Made by a program: the position numbers and the translations under genes. A stretch of DNA of 39,591 nt from CAZRGV01 sp964599655. GTDB lineage: Bacteria > Planctomycetota > Planctomycetia > Isosphaerales > Isosphaeraceae. The DNA is taken from positions 1 through 39,591 of the forward strand of contig CAZRGV010000048.1 of NCBI GenBank assembly GCA_964599655.1, read 5' to 3'. Positions 32,024 through 39,591 of the stretch are shown one piece after another (within the stretch, counting starts at the first letter, position 1; each line of letters begins with the position of its first letter). A model generated the notes under the pieces. The model was not told the DNA's origin. It saw nothing but the letters and a program-made list of their open reading frames with translations, and did not search any database.

Positions 32024-33682
32024 ATGCCTGAATCGAGCCGATTGTCGCTTCGACCGATCGTCGACGTGGCCCACGACCTGGGGCTCCGCCCCGAGGATCT
32101 CGAACCATTTGGTCATGACAAGGCCAAGGTACGGCTGGAGGCCCTCGAACGCGAGGATCGCTCCGTCGGAAAACTGATCTTGGTCTCGGCGATCACGCCG
32201 ACTCCTGCCGGGGAGGGGAAGACCACGACGTCGATCGGTCTCGCGCAGGGCCTGCGTCGCATTGGAAAGCGATCGTGCCTAGCCCTTCGGCAGCCCTCGA
32301 TGGGGCCGGTCTTTGGTCGCAAAGGAGGAGCAACAGGCGGTGGGGCAAGCCGCGTCGAGCCATCGGACTCGATCAACTTACAATTCACCGGTGACTTTCA
32401 CGCGATCACAGCCGCGCATAATCTTCTCGCTGCCGCGATCGACAACCGACTCCACTTTGGAGACACCAGGCTCGATCCACGTTACGTGCTCTGGAAGCGG
32501 GCGCTGGACATGAACGACCGCGCCTTGCGCAAGATCGTCATTGGACTGGGCGGGCCCTCCGTAGGTGGAGAGCCCCGCGAATCCGGATTCGACATCACGG
32601 CCGCCAGCGAGATCATGGCGATCCTTTGTCTGTCGGAATCCCGGGCCGACCTGCGACGTCGGATCGATCGGATTCTTGTGGGTTATACGGCCAAGGGGCG
32701 TGATCCCGTCCTGGCGTCCGAGCTGGGGGTCACAGGCGCCATGGCGGCGATCCTGAATGAGGCGATCCTTCCCAACCTGGTTCAGACGCGCGAAGGCACG
32801 CCGGCCTTCGTGCATGGTGGTCCGTTCGCGAATATCGCTCACGGCTGCAACTCGGTGCTCGCGACTCGCATGGCCCTGACCTTCGCCGACTACGCCGTCA
32901 CTGAGGCGGGATTCGCCTTCGACCTTGGCGCTGAGAAGTTCTTCGACATCAAGTGCCGATCGGCCGGTCTGAATCCCTCGGTGATCGTGATCGTGGCCAC
33001 GGTGCGCGCGTTAAAGATGCACGGAGGGGTTTCTCTGGAGGAACTGACCACGCCGGACGCCTCCGCCGTGGAACGCGGTCTCGAGAATCTCGCAGCCCAC
33101 CTCGACGCGGCGGCGCATTTCGGCAAGCCCACCCTCGTGGCGATTAACAGACGGCGGGAGGATACCGACGAGGAACTCGGCGTCATTCACGAGTTTTGCC
33201 GCTCCCGCAACGTACCGTGCGCCACGGCTGATGTCTTCGGCCAGGGTGGGGCCGGCGCCATCGCACTCGCGGAACTTGTCGCCGCCGCGGCGTCGGGGCC
33301 TGGGACACCCTACAAGCCGCTCTATCCCCTCGATTGTCCACTTGAACAAAAGATCGAGGTGATCGCCAGGTCGATGTACGGCGCCGAGGGCGTCACCATT
33401 CACCCCGATGCCCAGGCCAAGCTCCGCAAGGCGAAACGCCACGGGTTCGCCGAACTGCCGGTCTGCATGGCCAAGACCCAGGATTCGCTCTCGGACAACC
33501 CCAAACTTCGGGGTCGGCCCAGGGGTTTCACGTTGACGGTCCGCGACGTTGAGATCGCCGCCGGGGCTGGATTTGTCGTCGCTCTGACCGGCGATATTGT
33601 CCGCATGCCGGGCCTACCCGAACGTCCCGCCGCGGAACGCATCGACGTTGATGAACAAGGACGTATCCATGGACTCGCCTGA
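32024..33682 (+). CDS. fhs: formate--tetrahydrofolate ligase
   Basis: A 552-residue enzyme that makes 10-formyl-THF from formate, THF and ATP, in one-carbon metabolism. The ATP-binding signature TPTPAGEGKTT is at 59-68. The active-site block GPVFGRKGGATGGGASRVEP, then NLQFTGDFHAITAAHNLLAA, is typical with small changes: common homologues carry PMED where this has PSDS. Full family length, with the later TEAGFAFDLGAEKFFDIKCR and GQGGAGA regions. It is convergent with the lipoprotein gene, 65 bases apart. No folD or other C1 genes are adjacent, so it is likely monocistronic or follows the DUF983 gene. Confidence 0.95.
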   Translation: MPESSRLSLRPIVDVAHDLGLRPEDLEPFGHDKAKVRLEALEREDRSVGKLILVSAITPTPAGEGKTTTSIGLAQGLRRIGKRSCLALRQPSMGPVFGRKGGATGGGASRVEPSDSINLQFTGDFHAITAAHNLLAAAIDNRLHFGDTRLDPRYVLWKRALDMNDRALRKIVIGLGGPSVGGEPRESGFDITAASEIMAILCLSESRADLRRRIDRILVGYTAKGRDPVLASELGVTGAMAAILNEAILPNLVQTREGTPAFVHGGPFANIAHGCNSVLATRMALTFADYAVTEAGFAFDLGAEKFFDIKCRSAGLNPSVIVIVATVRALKMHGGVSLEELTTPDASAVERGLENLAAHLDAAAHFGKPTLVAINRRREDTDEELGVIHEFCRSRNVPCATADVFGQGGAGAIALAELVAAAASGPGTPYKPLYPLDCPLEQKIEVIARSMYGAEGVTIHPDAQAKLRKAKRHGFAELPVCMAKTQDSLSDNPKLRGRPRGFTLTVRDVEIAAGAGFVVALTGDIVRMPGLPERPAAERIDVDEQGRIHGLA

Positions 33683-33747
33683 CTCGAATGCGTTCGAGAA
33701 TCAGGTACCCACGGACGTTGAGTCTCCACGTCTCAATCCCGCGGGCG

Positions 33748-36264
33748 TCAGCGTCGAACGACCTTCGATTGCGTGTTGGCGGCCACCACCCGATCGAGCC
33801 TGCCAAGGGTCATGGGGTTGGACCCCGTCTCGCGCCAGAGGATGCGGCCGTGGCGGTCGAGAAGGATCATCGTCGGATAATTCCCGACCTTTAATGCCGT
33901 TGCGAGTGGGCAGGGTTTGCCGTCCTGTTCGGCAAGCAAAACGGGGTAGTTGATGCCAAGCTCTCTCATTGACTGTGCAACCTTCGCGGCATGCTCGCGG
34001 GTCGGGCCTTGCTCGTAAGCGACACCCAGAACCCGAAGCCGTTTGGGATCGTAGCGTTTCTGAAGCTCGACGAGATGAGGGATCGAGTTTCGACAGGGTC
34101 CACACCAGGTTCCCCAAAAATCGATCAAGACAAAGTCGGCGTCGAGATCCTGGAGGCGAACCGGCCTTCCCTGAAGGTCGGGCAAGACGAAGTCGACGAC
34201 GCGTCGATGTCTGGCGTCGAACTGGCAGGACGCGTTGACGATCTTCGCGTCGGACGGAGCGGCTGGGCGGCGGATCATGCTCGGCGGATCGATTGCTCTT
34301 GCACGCTCTGAGGCCGCGATCCGCTCTCCGGTCAGTTCCCCTCGTGTGTGAAGGTCGCGCGCCGGCAGTTCGGCCGACTTCAGGTGGCTCTTCGCCGTCA
34401 ACTCGCTCCAGGTCGGCCTTGTCGGAGGGACGGCCAGTGCCTGTGGCGGAGGAATCGGTGGTTCCGCGGTCTCATCAACGGAAGGCGGATCCGTGCCAAC
34501 CGCCGGCGCGGCGGGAGGCGCGACGACCGGCGAAGGGTTGCTGTCTCGCGTGGTTTCCGAGGTGTCTCTCGTGGCGGATTGCACGGATGGGGGATCGTTG
34601 GAGGAGGCTGGCGGCGCGACCGGCTCATTGGATGGCGGGTCGATGGCATCCGCACCGTCTGGAACGACCGGATCGGCCGGTGGTGCAACAGGGGTGGAGT
34701 CTGACGCGGCAGTAGGTGCCCGCGAAGCCTCCGGCGCCGCTTCAGGGGCCGCAGGCCCGGGAGATTTCTCCGCAGAGTCTGCCTTGGCATGATCCTTGGA
34801 GATCTCTTGGGAACCGCTCTGGTCGGGACTGGACGAAGGCCAAGGGCTCGAGTCGAGGATGGGTGGCTCGGCCATCGGAGCCTGTTGCTCGGTCGTAGAC
34901 GCTGCCGGAGGCGAACCCATCAGAGTGGTCGGAGGCGGATCGTTTCCTTCGGAAGGATTGTGGTTGACCGGTGCCGCCGTTTCAACTTCGGTGGACGGGG
35001 CCGGTGGGGCCTCGACGAAGCCAGGCGGTATGGCCGAGGGTTGGGGCGACGGCTTTGACGCAGGCGGCGGATTCAGATCAGCAGTCGTCGACCGATCCGC
35101 CACAGGGGCAGAGGTCGATTTGGTTGGGTCGCTTAGTTGTGTCGCAGGTTCTCCAGGGGAGGCGGGATCTGGCTCCGGGGCGGCCGCCCCCGACGTTGGC
35201 TCGGGAGCGTTCGGTTCGGAAGACCGCCCTCCGGTTGAAGGCGCCATCTCGAGTTGACCGAGAGGGCGATCAGGCGGAGGACCGGACGGCAGAGGCGCCG
35301 AGGTGGCTGAGGTCATTCCCGAGAAGAGGTCGCCCGCCGAGGTTCCAGGTCTGAGCTCGTCGGCCTCGCTGGCCCCCGAGACGACAATCGCGCTCGTGGC
35401 CGGCTCTCGCTCGATCGCCGGGGGAAGTGGATTCGTCTCATCCTCGTCCTCCTCGATCGGCAGGCCCATGACACTCTTTCGCGAGCCCGAAGGCGCGACG
35501 GGCCGGTCGAAGGGGGAGGGCGCGAAGCCCATCTCGCCGGGGGAGCCACTTGCCCGCCATCCCTGCACGGAAGCAGTTCGAACGGATTTAGGGCGTGTGA
35601 CAACCGGTTGTGAAGCCCCGTACACATCCGCCTCGGCGGGCATTGGCAGATCGTCCAGATTGACCCGATTCCCTGGCGACGATCGCGCCGCCTCCTCCTC
35701 CTCGATTCCGAGTTCGCGACGGTTGGAGGCGCGCTCGATGCTCCCAGGAGTCGTCTCGTTGGACTCCGGCTCCTGCTCCTGATCCTCAGCGCGAACTAAA
35801 CGAATTCGAACCCGACGGTCCGGCGCACTGGCGACGCCACGACCAACCAGAAACTCGCCCCCATCCTCTCCCTCGGCAATCAAGGTATAACGCTTACCAG
35901 GGCGAAGACCGTGCAAGGTGAACCCCCCGGCCACATCCGTCGTGACCCGGAGATCCCGATTCATCGAGGTCGTACCGTCGGCCAGGCGAACCTCCGCGTT
36001 TGCAACGGGTCGGCCTCGGGCATCGACGACTCGACCGGAAATGAGCCCTTCCGGGCTCGATCGCCGTTCCTCACCGCCGGTCGTGGTGACCTGCGATTCT
36101 CCGGGAAAGCCCGCGACAATCGCCATCGGCTTGCCTCCGATGGACGTCACGGTTTTCACACCAGGCGCGATCTTCGGGCGTCCGAGGGGGACACTCGAAC
36201 ACCCGACCGTCAACGAAACGAGATTTGATACCAGGAGTCCGGTCGACAAGATGCGGTCGCGCAT
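33748..36264 (-). CDS. lipoprotein with carboxypeptidase-regulatory-like and TlpA/thioredoxin-like domains
   Basis: An 838-residue predicted lipoprotein. The signal peptide has the lipobox LTVG-C (Cys22). Residues about 72-155 are a carboxypeptidase-regulatory-like beta domain (ISGRVVDARGRPVANAEVRL). A very long Pro/Ser/Ala/Thr-rich linker of about 450 residues follows. Residues about 690-830 form a TlpA-type thioredoxin fold: DFVLIDFWGTWCGPC with the redox pair Cys721/Cys724, then YPTMILLDRHGRIL. It is likely anchored to a membrane with the redox domain reaching out through the linker, reducing or oxidising envelope proteins. GGAGGAG lies 12 bases before ATG 36264. Apparently monocistronic. 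Confidence 0.88.
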   Translation of the reverse strand: MRDRILSTGLLVSNLVSLTVGCSSVPLGRPKIAPGVKTVTSIGGKPMAIVAGFPGESQVTTTGGEERRSSPEGLISGRVVDARGRPVANAEVRLADGTTSMNRDLRVTTDVAGGFTLHGLRPGKRYTLIAEGEDGGEFLVGRGVASAPDRRVRIRLVRAEDQEQEPESNETTPGSIERASNRRELGIEEEEAARSSPGNRVNLDDLPMPAEADVYGASQPVVTRPKSVRTASVQGWRASGSPGEMGFAPSPFDRPVAPSGSRKSVMGLPIEEDEDETNPLPPAIEREPATSAIVVSGASEADELRPGTSAGDLFSGMTSATSAPLPSGPPPDRPLGQLEMAPSTGGRSSEPNAPEPTSGAAAPEPDPASPGEPATQLSDPTKSTSAPVADRSTTADLNPPPASKPSPQPSAIPPGFVEAPPAPSTEVETAAPVNHNPSEGNDPPPTTLMGSPPAASTTEQQAPMAEPPILDSSPWPSSSPDQSGSQEISKDHAKADSAEKSPGPAAPEAAPEASRAPTAASDSTPVAPPADPVVPDGADAIDPPSNEPVAPPASSNDPPSVQSATRDTSETTRDSNPSPVVAPPAAPAVGTDPPSVDETAEPPIPPPQALAVPPTRPTWSELTAKSHLKSAELPARDLHTRGELTGERIAASERARAIDPPSMIRRPAAPSDAKIVNASCQFDARHRRVVDFVLPDLQGRPVRLQDLDADFVLIDFWGTWCGPCRNSIPHLVELQKRYDPKRLRVLGVAYEQGPTREHAAKVAQSMRELGINYPVLLAEQDGKPCPLATALKVGNYPTMILLDRHGRILWRETGSNPMTLGRLDRVVAANTQSKVVRR

Positions 36265-36468
36265 GGGGAAGAATCTCCTCCTGGTCGGGAACGAGCCCCT
36301 TCTCGTCGCTTCCGGTTCGAACCGAAGGAATCCTTCCTAAATGTCGGTTCTACCGGACGATCGCCGAGTCCAGGGTCGATCCGAGGCCGCCGAACGATCC
36401 TTCCTCTGTATCGACGGGGTGGAGAATCAGCTTGAAATAATTGTCGGAAAATCTCGGCCGGTGGTTCA

Positions 36469-37305
36469 CTAATTCCAGAACGCAAGTTCGCGCCTGGCCA
36501 CTCGAATCATCGCCGAGATCGCCGGCTCATCCCTCGACAAGGGACAGGCGGACAGGTACGCCTGAAGATGCTCAATCGACTCACCAGGGCGATCCGCGTG
36601 CAGGCAGGCCACACCGAGGTCGCGGCGTTCGAGCGGATCGTCTGGAGCGAGAGCGACAAGCCTTCGAAGAACCGGCAAGGCGGTGACGAAATCGCCGCTT
36701 CGGAGATGGATCGCCTTGAGGTTGCGAAGGATTCGGGCCACGATGGTCCAGGTGGAACATGGGGCGAATAGCTCGTCCGATAAGATCACGCGCTGCCCCG
36801 TCACGGCTCGAATTCGTTCGACGCACCCACGACGATCTAGCATCGCCCCCTCGTGGAAGGGATCCACGAAGATCGTCTCCGACGCTCGACCAGTTCGAAT
36901 CATGAAGTGGGCCGGCAGGCTGACTCCCGACATTTCGAGACCGATCCGCTCGGCTACGGCCATGTAAAGCACTGAGAGACTAATGGGAATACCAACCTTG
37001 CGCTCGAGCACCTCGTTCAGGTAGCTATTCCTGGGGTCGTAATAGTCATCCGCGTTGCCTCGAAACCGCTCTTCGACGAACAGAACCCAGTTGATCTGGC
37101 CGAGAATTTGCCGTGCCCTCGCGCCCTCCGGGCATCGGGCACGGACCCGCTCAGCCAGCGCGTCGAGCAAGCCAAGCGAACGATCCAGATCGAGATTGGG
37201 TGTTGCGTCGCGGGCGATTTCCAGCGCGATCCGAGTCAGGTCAGGGTGCTGATCTCCCTCGAGAAGCCGGCGGAACTCAGGGCTATCCGCAAACGAAGTT
37301 CGCAC
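36469..37305 (-). CDS. SirB1/transglutaminase-like and TPR protein
   Basis: A 278-residue SirB1-family protein. The transglutaminase-like part has LNEVLERKVGIPISLSVLYM (the usual Cys position is Ser, normal for this family), PAHFMIRT with the His, and FVDPFHEG with the Asp. The last 90 residues form TPR-type helices (RNLKAIHLRSGDF, LERRDLGVACLHADR). Family members have not been shown to be enzymes; a protein-protein role is likely. I chose GTG 37305 because GGGAG lies 8 bases upstream; the longer open frame to 37416 adds sequence that does not look coding. Not obviously in an operon. Confidence 0.85.
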   Translation of the reverse strand: MRTSFADSPEFRRLLEGDQHPDLTRIALEIARDATPNLDLDRSLGLLDALAERVRARCPEGARARQILGQINWVLFVEERFRGNADDYYDPRNSYLNEVLERKVGIPISLSVLYMAVAERIGLEMSGVSLPAHFMIRTGRASETIFVDPFHEGAMLDRRGCVERIRAVTGQRVILSDELFAPCSTWTIVARILRNLKAIHLRSGDFVTALPVLRRLVALAPDDPLERRDLGVACLHADRPGESIEHLQAYLSACPLSRDEPAISAMIRVARRELAFWN

Positions 37306-37956
37306 GCAACACACTCCCGTTCGGTGGTCGCTGAAATCGTCTCGGAAAGACGATGCGCCGGAACGTCGATCGCTAACCGAACCCCTCTCGGGATCAACGT
37401 CGAATCCCGAAGCCAAAGTTGCAAACCCGATCGTCTCGAACGCCTGCTGGATCGGATCTCGTCTTGTGTATCAGGCCTCAGAGACGTTGAAATTTCGTGT
37501 AAACCTTGACCTCGAATGAATTTTTGGCAAGACGCCCGCCCCCGATTTCGGTTCGTTTCGTGTATGAATCGATCCCATCCTGGGTTCGTTTCGGCTCCAA
37601 GAGTGTTCGTAAACCTTCTGACCGTCGGCCCCCTCAGCAGCCACAATTCCGGTCGGACCTTCATGGAAATTACTGGGTCGGACCGCGCGATCAACTGAAG
37701 ACAATACCCCACGGAATCGGGATGAGGAAGGTGGAGAATATCGTTCTGAAGGCCGCCGTGGAAGCCTGACACCCCCGGTTGAGGATGGCCGTCGCGGAGA
37801 GTGAACGACGAGGACCAGGGCGAAAGAACATCCGGACTTCATCAAGTCTTAATCTACCTTTGAGATGGAGAGGCAGTACCCCCTTGCCGCGAAGCCGGGT
37901 AACAGTTTAGTTTCTTGGGGCGAATCAGATCTGAAACCGTGAGAAGGGGCGATCCC
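37306..37956. other. divergent intergenic region upstream of transketolase
   Basis: About 650 bases contain no gene with a credible start and ribosome site. Two related segments (GTGTAAACCTTGACC near 37497 and CGTAAACCTTCTGACC near 37607) occur 110 bases apart. A possible pseudoknot lies at 37872-37901, about 55 bases before the transketolase start. Confidence 0.5.
37872..37901 (+). promoter_or_regulatory. possible H-type pseudoknot in transketolase leader
   Basis: GGCAG (37872-37876) can pair with TTGCC (37884-37888), and TACCC inside its loop (37877-37881) is the exact inverse of GGGTA (37897-37901), giving an H-type pseudoknot like small riboswitches. It matches no riboswitch consensus I know. 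The pairing is short and could be chance. Confidence 0.25.
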
Positions 37957-38784
37957 GTGTCCGTGAACCTCGACGATTTGCTCACCCGGGCCAAGGCGAT
38001 TCGGGCTGATATCCTTCGAAGCACCACCGAGGCCGGATCGGGCCATCCGAGCAGCTCACTTTCGGCCACTGAGGTCATCACAGCCCTGTATTTTGGCGGG
38101 TTCATGTCCTACGACCCAAAAAACCCACACTGGCCCGACCGGGACCGGTTCATCCTGTCGAAGGGACACGCCGCGCCTGTGCTCTACGCGGCTCTGGCAG
38201 AGGCGGGCTTCTTCCCGAAAGACGAACTGATGACCCTTCGCAAGCTGGGTAGCCCCCTGGAAGGGCATCCAAACATGCTCCGCCTAGGTGGCGTGGAGGC
38301 ATCGACCGGCTCACTTGGCCAGGGGCTCTCGATCGGCGTGGGCCACGCCTTGGCGGCCCGAATCGACAAGAAAGATTATCACGTTTACGTGATGACGGGA
38401 GACGGAGAACTCGGCGAGGGCCAGGTCTGGGAGGCCGCCGCCAGCGCCGGCAAGTTCAAGCTCGACAACCTGACCTGCATCGTCGATCGCAACCACTTTC
38501 AGCAGACCGGCGCGTCCGAGGACGTGCTGAACATGGACCCAATTGACGGCAAGTTCACGGCATTCGGCTGGCACACGTTCACCATCAACGGCAACGACAT
38601 GGGCGAGGTCGTCAAGGCATTTGAGCGAGCAAGGGCCTACAAGGGTCAGCCGACCTGCATCGTGAGTCTTACCCACAAGGGACAGGGCATCTTGCCACTG
38701 CTGGAGAAGCTCGGAGACACGAACTTTCACGGCAAGCCCCTCCCGCCCAAGTACCTGGACGAGGCGCTCGCTCTCGTCTCTTGA
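37957..38784 (+). CDS. transketolase, N-terminal (thiamine-diphosphate binding) subunit
   Basis: A 275-residue N-terminal half of a split transketolase. It carries the GHPSSSLSATEV His region, SKGHAAPVLYAALAEAG, and the ThDP motif GDGELGEGQVWEAAASAGKFKLDN followed by IVDRNHFQQTG. Together with the downstream subunit it would transfer two-carbon units in the pentose phosphate pathway. GTG 37957 is chosen with AAGGGG 8 bases upstream; a second GTG at 37963 is possible. It is 70 bases before the C-terminal subunit. Confidence 0.93.
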   Translation: MSVNLDDLLTRAKAIRADILRSTTEAGSGHPSSSLSATEVITALYFGGFMSYDPKNPHWPDRDRFILSKGHAAPVLYAALAEAGFFPKDELMTLRKLGSPLEGHPNMLRLGGVEASTGSLGQGLSIGVGHALAARIDKKDYHVYVMTGDGELGEGQVWEAAASAGKFKLDNLTCIVDRNHFQQTGASEDVLNMDPIDGKFTAFGWHTFTINGNDMGEVVKAFERARAYKGQPTCIVSLTHKGQGILPLLEKLGDTNFHGKPLPPKYLDEALALVS

Positions 38785-38854
38785 CAATCGCCGTCGTGCC
38801 GGATTTCGAACAGCTCTCGAGCTCACAATCAGATACTGGAAAGGTGGCGAACCA

Positions 38855-39591
38855 ATGGCGGGTGCGGCGTCCGCGTTGCAGTCCAAGCGTCCCATGGGTA
38901 AGGCGACCCGCGATGCCTTCGGAAGGGCTCTGGAAGCGTTCGGGGCCGATCACCCCGAAGTGGTTGTGGTGGATGCCGACGTTTCCAACTCGACCCGGAC
39001 CGAGTGGTTCGGCAAGACGTTCCCTGACCGGTTCTTCAATATCGGCATCGCGGAAAGCAACCTGGTCGGTATCGCGGGCGGTCTCGCCTCATGTGGCAAG
39101 ACGCCCGTGATCGCCAGCTTCGCCTGCTTTATTATGTGCAACGCGTATGATCAGTTGCGCATGTCGGTGGCGTATCCTCATTTGAATGTCAAGGTCGTGG
39201 GCAGTCATGCCGGCATCTCGATCGGCGAGGACGGCGCCTCGCAGATGGGAATCGAGGACGTCTCACTCGGCTGTTCTCTGCCTGGCTTCGTGGTCATCGT
39301 ACCGGCCGATGAGGCGTCGTGCCGCATGGCCACCAAGGCGATGCTCGACTACAAGGGCCCGGTTTATCTGCGCCTTGGTCGTCCCGACGTGCCCCGGGTT
39401 TACACCGAGGACGAACCCGCGTTCACCATCGGCAAGGCCAACACCCTGCGGCAAGGTAAGGATCTGACGATCGTGGCCAATGGGCTGATGGTCGCCTCGG
39501 CACTCGACGCCGCCGAAACGCTCGCGAGCGAAGGGATCGAGGCCCGCGTTCTCGACATGCACACTGTTCAGCCGATCGATCGCGAGTCCCT
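38855..39591 (+). CDS. transketolase, C-terminal subunit (cut by window edge)
   Basis: At least 245 residues of the pyrimidine-binding subunit of the split transketolase. Features include VVVVDADVSNSTRTEWF, FFNIGIAESNLVGIAGGLA with the Glu that activates ThDP, SHAGISIGEDGASQMGIEDV and a Rossmann-like C-terminal start (IVANGLMVASALDAAETL). ATG 38855 follows AAAGGTGG. The 3' end lies outside the window. It acts as a heteromer with the preceding gene product. Confidence 0.93.
   Translation, partial: MAGAASALQSKRPMGKATRDAFGRALEAFGADHPEVVVVDADVSNSTRTEWFGKTFPDRFFNIGIAESNLVGIAGGLASCGKTPVIASFACFIMCNAYDQLRMSVAYPHLNVKVVGSHAGISIGEDGASQMGIEDVSLGCSLPGFVVIVPADEASCRMATKAMLDYKGPVYLRLGRPDVPRVYTEDEPAFTIGKANTLRQGKDLTIVANGLMVASALDAAETLASEGIEARVLDMHTVQPIDRES

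Overview
The window looks like chromosomal DNA of a planctomycete, most likely Isosphaeraceae (Singulisphaera/Isosphaera/Paludisphaera type). The DNA is GC-rich. A secreted repeat protein carries the planctomycete N-terminal LEPLEGRRLL motif. There are exosortase-type PEP-CTERM proteins, many AlkP-superfamily/sulfatase genes, frequent GTG starts and Pro/Ser-rich lipoproteins. I found no rRNA, tRNA, CRISPR array, transposase or prophage gene. Assignment is by family recognition only; no search was run.

Layout. 1-2216 (-): C-terminally cut secreted protein with SBBP and FG-GAP repeats. 2681-4316 (+): two tandem PEP-CTERM paralogues separated by a strong terminator. 4469-5086 (+): HhH-GPD DNA glycosylase, convergent with a two-domain M16 peptidase (5176-7848, -). 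8242-10719 (+): PP2C phosphatase and a Cys/Met-metabolism PLP enzyme. 10725-13803 (-): a YHS-like coiled-coil protein, then a tight operon read as cbpA-type J-protein, MerR/HspR-like regulator, small membrane protein, rnpA, yidD. 14048-15788 (+): a receiver-like hypothetical and an Mrp/ApbC-type ATPase without its CxxC. 15907-16701 (-): a DUF433 fusion protein with a palindrome-rich AT-rich upstream region. 17076-18635 (-): a D-aminoacylase-like amidohydrolase.

19285-24920 (+) is the most unusual block. A 52-residue membrane protein is followed by three AlkP-superfamily proteins: one cytosolic with all metal ligands, one translationally coupled paralogue that appears to have lost several ligands, and one anchored by five membrane segments. 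I regard this as the best candidate for an undescribed system (phosphate/sulfate ester or envelope polymer metabolism), but its substrate cannot be read from sequence. 24968-26268 (-): CrcB fluoride channel with a duplicated DUF190 protein.

26472-31929 (+): lipase-like hydrolase, POT peptide transporter, secreted S9 peptidase and a DUF983 zinc-ribbon membrane protein; transporter and peptidase together suggest peptide use. 32024-33682 (+): formate-THF ligase. 33748-37305 (-): a large TlpA-like lipoprotein and a SirB1-type transglutaminase-like/TPR protein. 37957 to the end (+): split transketolase (N- and C-terminal subunits, the second cut by the window edge), with a possible leader pseudoknot.
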